Shown piece after piece: positions 1-4,545 of a stretch of DNA of 5,048 bases (position 1 is its first letter; every line of letters starts with the position of its first letter). The notes under the pieces were generated by a model. It was given only the letters and a program-made list of their open reading frames with translations, made no database searches and was not told the origin of the DNA. Position numbers and translations under genes: made by a program. The stretch is from Oligoflexales bacterium (GTDB taxonomy: Bacteria; Bdellovibrionota; Oligoflexia; Oligoflexales; Oligoflexaceae), in NCBI GenBank assembly GCA_015232735.1, contig JADFZC010000232.1, forward strand, positions 1-5,048, in the 5' to 3' direction.

Positions 1-474
1 CGAGGAGGGAGTACGCCGATCTATTTTCATCAAATAGAACCTGTAATGATGAATCTAGTTCATTTAATAAGGAACGCGATATACCATGGCATAGAGTTTG
101 ACCGTCCAAGCTATGGAAAGAAGGAGGTTGGGCAGGTTGTTCTGTCTTTTGAAAGAAAGGGCAATGAACTCATTATAAGGGTTTCCGATGATGGGCAGGG
201 CCTGAAGATATCCGAGATAGAAAAATCGGCGATTGAACTTGGCATTGTGACCGCAGAGGGACTCTCAAAAATGACAGAGCAGAAGAAATCGGAACTGATT
301 TTTGCGCATGGGCTTTCCACGTCCCGTGAGGCCAGGGAGATAGCCGGCCGTGGAGTCGGGATGTCTGCAGTAAAAAATGCCGTCAGCCTTGCTGGCGGGA
401 CAATAAATTTGGACTGGGAAAAAAACAAGGGATGTACTTTCTCGATCACCATTCCCCTGAAAAATGCCGGATAG
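1..474 (+). CDS. CheA-like histidine kinase, C-terminal ATPase domain (5' end outside window)
   Basis: The frame is open from base 1, so the ATG at 46 is internal and this is the last 157 codons of a longer gene. The translation shows a CheA-type HATPase: N box HLIRNAIYHGIE (bases 61-96, Asn at 73-75), G1 box DDGQGL (187-204), then SELIFAHGLSTS and the G2 glycine motif GRGVGM (346-363), closing with CTFSITIPL. In this family the domain binds ATP and phosphorylates a histidine on an Hpt domain, which would lie upstream, out of view. The protein stops right after the ATPase fold, so the CheW-like P5 domain of classical CheA is absent. It is therefore more likely a CheA-related sensor or phosphorelay kinase than a chemoreceptor-array CheA. 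The usual Asp before HG in the N box is Tyr here. No partner response regulator follows it. The domain call is secure; the pathway is unknown. Confidence 0.9.
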   Translation, partial: RGGSTPIYFHQIEPVMMNLVHLIRNAIYHGIEFDRPSYGKKEVGQVVLSFERKGNELIIRVSDDGQGLKISEIEKSAIELGIVTAEGLSKMTEQKKSELIFAHGLSTSREAREIAGRGVGMSAVKNAVSLAGGTINLDWEKNKGCTFSITIPLKNAG

Positions 475-625
475 GCGCGCGGGTCCGAAATATTCGCAGC
501 AGAACATGGCAGAACTTTACACGTTTGATGAATATGACCTCCCAAAAAGAGCCGCACCCAAAAGATTTCTTCATAGTTTTTTTGTTATCGAATATCCCCC
601 CAAAAAATTATGCGGGTTCTCTTCT

Positions 626-645
626 CACCTCGTTCGAACGAGGTG
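626..645. repeat. Perfect 20-bp palindrome
   Basis: The sequence CACCTCGTTCGAACGAGGTG is identical to its own reverse complement over 20 bases, with no spacer at the centre. It lies 152 bases after the kinase stop and 151 bases before the lipoprotein start. It could be an operator for a dimeric regulator, or a stem in RNA. No T run follows, so it does not look like an intrinsic terminator. Role unknown. Confidence 0.7.
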
Positions 646-781
646 TAAAGTCTCAGGCTGACAAAATGAGAAACTTGACGTGAAAATTCCCTGTCAATAA
701 ATCCGTGACACATCTTCTTAAAAAAGATAAATTGTAATTTGAGATTAAATACAAATCTGAATTTGACTGAAGACGTTTTTT

Positions 782-788
782 GAAAGGG
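782..788 (+). promoter_or_regulatory. Ribosome binding site, selects ATG at 797
   Basis: GAAAGGG ends 8 bases before the ATG at 797. The adjacent in-frame TTG at 794 would be only 5 bases away and is a weaker codon, so ATG 797 is preferred. Confidence 0.6.
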
Positions 789-796
789 TTCATTTG

Positions 797-2089
797 ATGA
801 AGGCTTTTAAATTCATTTCGTTATTGATCGTTGTTTCACTTTCGGGCTGTTCAGGCAGGAAAAGTAAAAAAGACGATACGGGCCAGCCGACGCCTACCCA
901 GCAACCTGAACCTACAGCCAACAATCCCGATGGATCATCTGTCCCGACTCAGCCCCCGAGTTCTACAGATCAGGTGCCGCCCCCGGCAGGGGCCGAGGAT
1001 GCCTCTTCCTCCCTGAAAAAGGCAATAAGGGACATTGTCATGGAGCTGAAGGGAAAACCTGATTTTTTGATCGGACTTGGCCATACGGGGGGTGGAGGCT
1101 TTGCCGACCAGGGAATAAAGATCGATATCTACTATGCATATCTGTGCTGCGGGTATGCAGACCAGGGGTGGGCTGGCTGGCAGCCTGAAGGCAGGTTTGT
1201 GGACTCGATAGTAAAGATTGCGGATGACAATGGCGCTGTTCCGATGTTCACCTATTATCAGCTTGCGCTGGTCATGGAACAGACAAATTACAGGATCTTC
1301 GAAAGTGAGGATCTTGTGAAGTACCTTAAGGATGTAAAACTGATGTATACAAGGCTGGGCGCGTATGGAAAGAGTTCCATGGTTCATTTTGAACCGGACT
1401 TTTTTGGATATCTGCAGCAGCATGTGACAAAAAATTCGCTGTCGGTTGATACCATGAAGGCTGTTATCCATGGGAGCGATTTTCATGATTGTGATCATCT
1501 TAACCAGACCGTGGCCGGTCTGTTGCAGTGTTTGATCGACATGGGGAGAAAACTGTCGCCTAAAACAAAGATAGCGTTTTCATCATCAAGCTGGGGAGAC
1601 TGGTATGATGACAGCAATCCCAATGTTGATGTTGCGAAATACGCCGCTTCGGTAGGCGCTTTCCTTAACAAGGTTTCAATGGGAAAAACCGATTTCGTGA
1701 TAGTCGAGACTCTCGACAGGGATGCCGGTTTTCATGAGATCCAGAATCCAAAAGGCAAGTACTACTGGGATGAAAGCAACAAGACATATCCAAATTTTCA
1801 AAGCCATCTGAAGTGGGTCAAGGCACTAGTATCCACGATGGGAAAGCCGGCGGTCTTCTGGCAGACTCCGCTCGGCGTCCCTTCAGATACTCGGGGTGGT
1901 TCCAACGGGGCTTACCGGGATAACAGGGTGAGATATTTCTTCTCTCACATAAACGAGCTTGTGGACGCAGGCGTTTTCGGCGCGCTCTTTGGCGCGGGAG
2001 CGGATGGTCAGACCACAATCAAGAACGATGGCGGACAGTTTAAAAATGCTGCCGCAGCTTATATGAGCAGTCCCTACGAGATTAAATAG
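797..2089 (+). CDS. Outer-membrane lipoprotein with glycoside-hydrolase-like (TIM barrel) domain
   Basis: 430 residues from ATG 797. The first 18 form a lipoprotein signal: Lys at 2 and 5, a hydrophobic core, and lipobox LSGC with Cys18. Ser at +2 fits outer-membrane sorting. Residues about 27-70 are a Pro/Thr/Gln/Ser linker. Residues about 74-430 form one globular domain with a TIM-barrel glycosidase look: IDIYYAYL (110-116), GAVPMFTYYQ (146-155), HFEPDFFGY (197-205), FSSSSWGDWY (261-270), VIVETLDRDAG (301-311), YYWDESN (322-328), FWQTPLGVPSDT (354-365) and YRDNRVRYFFSHI (373-385). Glu199, Asp201, Glu304 and Asp307 are candidate catalytic acids. Cys117/118, 232 and 245 could form disulfides. 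From memory, myxobacterial-type secreted proteins share the FEPDFW, DRDAG, WDESN and GVPSDT blocks. The substrate cannot be read from sequence; a polysaccharide is only likely. No other carbohydrate genes are nearby, and it appears monocistronic. Confidence 0.85.
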   Translation: MKAFKFISLLIVVSLSGCSGRKSKKDDTGQPTPTQQPEPTANNPDGSSVPTQPPSSTDQVPPPAGAEDASSSLKKAIRDIVMELKGKPDFLIGLGHTGGGGFADQGIKIDIYYAYLCCGYADQGWAGWQPEGRFVDSIVKIADDNGAVPMFTYYQLALVMEQTNYRIFESEDLVKYLKDVKLMYTRLGAYGKSSMVHFEPDFFGYLQQHVTKNSLSVDTMKAVIHGSDFHDCDHLNQTVAGLLQCLIDMGRKLSPKTKIAFSSSSWGDWYDDSNPNVDVAKYAASVGAFLNKVSMGKTDFVIVETLDRDAGFHEIQNPKGKYYWDESNKTYPNFQSHLKWVKALVSTMGKPAVFWQTPLGVPSDTRGGSNGAYRDNRVRYFFSHINELVDAGVFGALFGAGADGQTTIKNDGGQFKNAAAAYMSSPYEIK

Positions 2090-2091
2090 TC

Positions 2092-2112
2092 GCTGGCGCT
2101 TCGGGCGCCGGC
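2092..2112 (+). terminator. GC-rich hairpin after lipoprotein gene, possible terminator
   Basis: An 8-bp stem with one G-T pair (2092-2099 with 2105-2112) and a TTCGG loop starts 3 bases after the stop codon. The T run that would mark an intrinsic terminator (2136-2140) lies more than 20 bases further on, so termination is uncertain; it may instead protect the mRNA 3' end. The stem core CTGGCGC recurs in the two hairpins at 2918 and 3037. Confidence 0.45.
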
Positions 2113-2170
2113 AGAGTAGGTATTTGTATGTATCGTTTTTAAAAAAAATGTCTTATTTGAAGAGCTCCTC

Positions 2171-2198
2171 TTGACATCCTGAAAATCGAAGTTATCAT
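2171..2198 (+). promoter_or_regulatory. Sigma70-type promoter for the small gene
   Basis: A perfect -35 TTGACA (2171-2176), a 16-bp spacer and TATCAT (2193-2198, five of six matches to TATAAT). Transcription would start near 2205, leaving a leader of about 150 bases before the ATG at 2359. It is the best promoter match in the window. Confidence 0.6.
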
Positions 2199-2245
2199 TC
2201 TACTCGAGCACAGTTTTAAAAAATGCTGCGTGATAAATTGGACAA

Positions 2246-2272
2246 CCACTTAAACAGAGCGGGTTTTTGTGG
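2246..2272 (+). other. Hairpin in the leader of the small gene
   Basis: CCAC (2246-2249) pairs with GTGG (2269-2272) and AAAC (2252-2255) with GTTT (2263-2266), around a symmetric TT/TT internal loop and a 7-base apical loop. Further on, an AT-rich palindrome (2282-2296) is centred on T2289. The pieces suggest a folded leader, but no known riboswitch class is recognised. Confidence 0.35.
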
Positions 2273-2347
2273 CACGTTTGAATTTTTGTCAAAAATATTT
2301 GGTTTTAGTTTTATTGCTGTAACTCCTGTTTGTTGACTATTGAAAGT

Positions 2348-2352
2348 GAGGA
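2348..2352 (+). promoter_or_regulatory. Ribosome binding site, selects ATG at 2359
   Basis: GAGGA abuts the ATG at 2353 but lies 6 bases before the in-frame ATG at 2359. Normal spacing therefore favours 2359 as the start. Confidence 0.65.
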
Positions 2353-2358
2353 ATGTTT

Positions 2359-2640
2359 ATGGATGGTAGAGTTGTATTAACAAAACCTGAAAATAGGATG
2401 GCCGCTGTTCGCACCAAATCCAATAGCTATGCGGTTTTTGAAGTTTTTAATGAGTTCAAGGTGAAACCCGGCGATCTTATTTCCGGACAGTTTAATCAGA
2501 TTGGAAAAACCAACCTTGTAAATTTGACCCAGCGCACGCTGCTAAAGACGGATGTAAAGACGGTCAATTGCTACATCGCTCATAAAATCAAGAATATTAT
2601 GGGAATTGGCAAGGAAAAAAAGAACCTTCAAAGCGGGTAG
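2359..2640 (+). CDS. Small uncharacterised protein, predicted beta-barrel (OB-like)
   Basis: 93 residues from ATG 2359; a start at 2353 would add two residues but has no usable ribosome binding site. There is no signal peptide or membrane segment, so it is probably cytoplasmic. The pattern GRVVLTKPENRMAAVRTKSNSYAVFEVFN, then KVKPGDLISGQF (34-45) and TNLVNLTQ (51-58), suggests short beta strands with a PGD turn. It resembles small OB-fold or cold-shock-like proteins of the form G.V..N...G..AV.T..G.Y.VFE.......GD.ISG......E.L.N.T, which I know only as uncharacterised proteins. The C-terminal tail (KIKNIMGIGKEKKN) is Lys-rich and could contact nucleic acid. The gene has its own strong promoter and a long leader, and appears monocistronic. 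The coding call is good; the function is unknown and the fold is inferred from pattern only. Confidence 0.7.
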   Translation: MDGRVVLTKPENRMAAVRTKSNSYAVFEVFNEFKVKPGDLISGQFNQIGKTNLVNLTQRTLLKTDVKTVNCYIAHKIKNIMGIGKEKKNLQSG

Positions 2641-2917
2641 TTCTTTGAATCACCACGTGCACTTCTTTATTATCCTCATCTCGAAGGGTGAATTTCGCAC
2701 TAAAGACTAATAAATTTAATTTGTTATATTAAATCGTGATGTAGATGAGCCCATTTTGCAGCATCGTTTTGTTTTCATTCGTGTCAATATGCCAATTTTA
2801 TTATTGAAAAAATATTTTTCTGTGAAAAATATGAAATATCGTACGATTCTTGTACGAAAAGCAAAGGTCATATAGTGTTTCGTTATTACTATGTTCGCTT
2901 TATTACTTTATTAATTA
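2641..2917. other. AT-rich non-coding region
   Basis: No credible gene is seen. The stretch is AT-rich, especially 2700-2910. It contains a weak AA/TT hairpin (2806-2820) and a TCGTAC/GTACGA inverted repeat (2839-2857). No clear promoter with acceptable spacing was found. Confidence 0.6.
2839..2857. promoter_or_regulatory. Possible operator: TCGTAC-N7-GTACGA inverted repeat
   Basis: TCGTAC (2839-2844) and GTACGA (2852-2857) are exact inverted half-sites. The hexamer GTACGA also repeats directly at 2841 and 2852, one helical turn apart. This geometry suits a dimeric regulator, but no target gene follows closely. Chance occurrence is possible. Confidence 0.25.
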
Positions 2918-3060
2918 GTCCCTGGCGCGAAATGCGCCAGGGACGTATCCTGGCAAGCGGAGAAAAGCTTAGGATCTGTTTGAAATATGCTGAAATTTCG
3001 TGGAGATCCTATACCCGCTTCGCTCATCAGAACACATCCCTGGCGCGGGGTCGCCAGGGA
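2918..3060. repeat. Structured repeat element bounded by two near-identical hairpins
   Basis: The left end is an 11-bp perfect stem (2918-2928 with 2934-2944, loop GAAAT). The right end is a 9-bp perfect stem (3037-3045 with 3052-3060, loop CGGGGT). Both share TCCCTGGCG and its complement. Between them ATCCT-GGC-AAGC (2947-2958) pairs with GCTT-AGGAT (2967-2975) around a GGAGAAAA loop. AGGATCT (2971-2977) can instead pair with AGATCCT (3004-3010), enclosing a GAAAT/ATTTC stem (2982-2986 with 2995-2999). The layout resembles a REP-type intergenic element or a structured RNA more than a gene. Open frames across it on both strands simply read through the palindromes. No transposase is nearby. 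Confidence 0.6.
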
Positions 3061-3165
3061 CTGGTTAAGAAACAAATAATAAATCTCCTTCACCCTATAT
3101 GAATGAGGAACATTTTTTGCAAGTAATTCCAGCAGAAAGAAGTGCGTCCATTTTTGATTGAAAAG

Positions 3166-3204
3166 ATGAATTGATTCCAATTTCCAACTATTGGCAATTT
3201 TCAT
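3166..3204 (+). other. Imperfect hairpin upstream of second lipoprotein gene
   Basis: AATTG (3169-3173) pairs with CAATT (3195-3199), CCAAT (3177-3181) with ATTGG (3190-3194), and ATG (3166-3168) with CAT (3202-3204), with small bulges. It ends 36 bases before the start codon and could be a leader stem or an operator. Support is modest. Confidence 0.25.
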
Positions 3205-3231
3205 ACTGGGCAAGGTGTCATGAGGTATTTA

Positions 3232-3236
3232 GAGGA
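3232..3236 (+). promoter_or_regulatory. Ribosome binding site, selects ATG at 3241
   Basis: GAGGA lies 4 bases before the ATG at 3241. The longer form from ATG 3220 would put two acidic residues ahead of the signal peptide, so 3241 is preferred. Confidence 0.5.
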
Positions 3237-3240
3237 TCAA

Positions 3241-3999
3241 ATGCATGAAAGAAAACTGACCTTCAAGTCAGAATTTTTCTCTTTGGTTCTTTTTATTTCG
3301 CTTTTTGGATGCAGTTCAAGAAACGATACCCTGGACACATCATATATGCCTCCGGCTCCGACTGAGGATGGAAGTACTTCAACAACGAGTTCAACTACGG
3401 AAAAATCATCCAAAACCTCTACAACATCCACGTCCAAAAAAAAGACAAAGAGAATTATTCTGGAAGATGACGGCGGTGAAATCGAGCAAGCTGTGTCTGA
3501 TGAAACGACTTTGAATAGCAATGCAAAAACCACCACAGCTGGCGGTGGCAAAGGCACGGCTGCAACACCTGCACCCTCACCGGCAGCTGCTGAGATCGTC
3601 GTCAGCGGAACAGTAAGAAGATCCATAGCCATTCAGGCAGGCGGGGATGGAAGGGGTACGGTTTGCGTCTATATCACAAATTTCTGTCCGACAAGGGACA
3701 ATCTCCAGTCTCTTCAGCTTTTCGGCACGCCAATCCAGATATTAAATGCCGATCTGTCCACCAATATGTCTCAGTTGGAATTTTCAATTCCGATAAGAAA
3801 CAATCTTGCCACAAATACATACGTGATTGCCGCGTCGCTTCTGGAAGACGGAAGGGCTTGCGGCAGAACCTACAATCGCGGTGACCTCTTAACCTTTGGA
3901 GCCAATGGATGTCCGAGATTCAATTTCCAGGAGGGTACGAGTGCCACAGGCCTGTCCGTAGTACTTAACGACTTCATCATTCAAAACTTTGGTCAATAA
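3241..3999 (+). CDS. Lipoprotein with Thr/Ser-rich linker and four-Cys beta-rich domain
   Basis: 252 residues from ATG 3241; an in-frame ATG at 3220 would add seven residues. The signal peptide has basic residues (Arg4, Lys5, Lys9), a hydrophobic core FFSLVLFISLFG and lipobox LFGC with Cys24. Ser at +2 fits outer-membrane sorting. Residues about 35-115 are low complexity: Thr/Ser runs, a Lys-rich patch (KKKTKR, 66-71), an acidic patch and an Ala/Pro/Gly stretch, likely a flexible spacer across the cell surface. Residues about 119-252 look like one beta-sandwich domain: VVSGTVRRS, VCVYITNFCP, LEFSIPIRNN, YVIAASLLEDGRACG, GANGCPRF and LSVVLNDF. Cys142, 149, 207 and 224 could make two disulfides. 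The overall pattern recalls prealbumin-like or carboxypeptidase-regulatory-like domains, but no family is identified. It converges on the next gene with a 7-bp gap. Function unknown. Confidence 0.8.
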   Translation: MHERKLTFKSEFFSLVLFISLFGCSSRNDTLDTSYMPPAPTEDGSTSTTSSTTEKSSKTSTTSTSKKKTKRIILEDDGGEIEQAVSDETTLNSNAKTTTAGGGKGTAATPAPSPAAAEIVVSGTVRRSIAIQAGGDGRGTVCVYITNFCPTRDNLQSLQLFGTPIQILNADLSTNMSQLEFSIPIRNNLATNTYVIAASLLEDGRACGRTYNRGDLLTFGANGCPRFNFQEGTSATGLSVVLNDFIIQNFGQ

Positions 4000-4006
4000 T
4001 TTTTAT

Positions 4007-4363
4007 CTATCCCTGCTGGAAATTTAATCCGCACTCGGGGCATTCTTCACTTTTTGTTGAAAACTCATGTCCGCAGGCCGGACAGATTGCGGTCTCTTTT
4101 TCAGGGTCAAAAACCTGATTTATCGTTTCAGGATCGTATTCGAGTCCATCCAGGCTGTTTGCATATTCCTTTGCCATGATTTCCTGGATGGCGGGAATAT
4201 CCTCCGCTCTGCCCCACAGTTCAACCCTCATGTCGCATCCCCTGCCGCAGTGTTCCTTGTCAAGAAGAATTTCCAGCCTGATTCCATGCTGCCTCATGGC
4301 TCCTTTTATTTTCTCAGCCTTGGTCAGACCTGTTGTTCCTATTTTTATCAAATCGTCTTCCAT
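4007..4363 (-). CDS. Small protein with C-terminal zinc ribbon
   Basis: 118 residues from the ATG whose complement is at 4361-4363, with AAAGGA 9 bases upstream; an upstream in-frame TTG at 4384 is less likely. Residues 1-65 look like a small alpha/beta domain (LIKIGTTGLTKAEKIKGAMRQHGIRLEILL, then MRVELWGRAEDIPAIQEIM), resembling DUF2007-like putative signalling domains. It includes a Cys39-x3-Cys43 pair. After an acidic linker (70-90), CPAC (94-97) and CPEC (108-111) form a typical four-cysteine zinc ribbon of about 20 residues. There is no signal peptide, so it is cytoplasmic. Its 3' end faces the lipoprotein gene, and a 124-bp palindromic repeat lies upstream of its ribosome binding site. 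The zinc site is a confident reading; the function and partner are unknown. Confidence 0.8.
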   Translation of the reverse strand: MEDDLIKIGTTGLTKAEKIKGAMRQHGIRLEILLDKEHCGRGCDMRVELWGRAEDIPAIQEIMAKEYANSLDGLEYDPETINQVFDPEKETAICPACGHEFSTKSEECPECGLNFQQG

Positions 4364-4372
4364 CTGAACTGT

Positions 4373-4378
4373 TCCTTT
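4373..4378 (-). promoter_or_regulatory. Ribosome binding site of the zinc-ribbon gene
   Basis: AAAGGA on the minus strand sits 9 bases before the ATG at 4363. It supports that start over the TTG at 4384, which lies upstream of this site. Confidence 0.55.
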
Positions 4379-4396
4379 CTTCAAGCGGATTTTATA

Positions 4397-4520
4397 AGAG
4401 CCTGTCTAAAAAGGGGCGGCCTCTGCGTTAATCGTCGTCGGGCGATCCTCATTTACCGACATGTAAACATAGGTCGCCCTCCTCTTCGCGCCTTGATCCG
4501 ACCCTTTTTAAACAGGCTCT
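4397..4520. mobile_element. MITE-like palindromic repeat with 19-bp terminal inverted repeats
   Basis: The 124-bp element has ends AGAGCCTGTCTAAAAAGGG (4397-4415) and CCCTTTTTAAACAGGCTCT (4502-4520), inverted repeats with one mismatch over 19 bases. At its centre GGGCGA (4440-4445) pairs with TCGCCC (4474-4479), and TTTAC (4452-4456) with GTAAA (4463-4467) around a CGACAT loop. It encodes nothing credible. From memory, intergenic repeats with AACAGGCTC ends and a GGCGATCCTCAT-type core are common in deltaproteobacterial genomes; copies here were not searched. No clear target-site duplication is seen. It lies between two minus-strand genes and begins 25 bases past the stop of the upstream one, so it could act as a terminator or mRNA 3' stem for it. 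Confidence 0.75.
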
Positions 4521-4545
4521 GAGTCTTTATATATGAATATCGATA

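Larger units (their letters stand above)
475..796. other. Non-coding spacer between kinase and lipoprotein genes
   Basis: About 320 bases without a credible gene. It holds a T run (577-583), a perfect 20-bp palindrome (626-645) and an AT-rich stretch (roughly 690-780) before the lipoprotein gene. A TTGACG hexamer at 675-680 could be a -35 element, but the best -10 at the right distance is only a half match, so no promoter is called. A short open frame (506-661) begins MAELYTFDEYDLPKR but has no clear ribosome binding site and runs through the palindrome. Confidence 0.6.

Noticed and set aside
464..661. Short plus-strand frame (possible start at 506, MAELYTFDEYDLPKR...)
   Set aside because: No ribosome binding site, no recognisable family, and its C-terminal part is the translation of the 20-bp palindrome and flank.
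675..703. Possible promoter (TTGACG at 675) for the first lipoprotein gene
   Set aside because: The -10 candidates at 16-17 bp spacing match only three of six positions.
935..1498. 187-codon minus-strand open frame inside the first lipoprotein gene
   Set aside because: Antisense shadow of a gene with a clear signal peptide and protein-like sequence.
2205..2358. Leader of the small gene as a known riboswitch (for example c-di-GMP)
   Set aside because: No conserved core of a known class was found; only generic stems are visible.
2804..2835. Possible promoter TTGAAA / TATGAA in the AT-rich region
   Set aside because: A spacer of 20 bp is too long, and such matches are expected by chance in AT-rich DNA.
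2875..3213. Open frames on both strands across 2875-3213
   Set aside because: They read through the paired hairpins of the 2918-3060 element, lack ribosome binding sites and have no protein-like character.
4067..4522. 151-codon plus-strand open frame
   Set aside because: It is antisense to the zinc-ribbon gene and ends inside the palindromic repeat.
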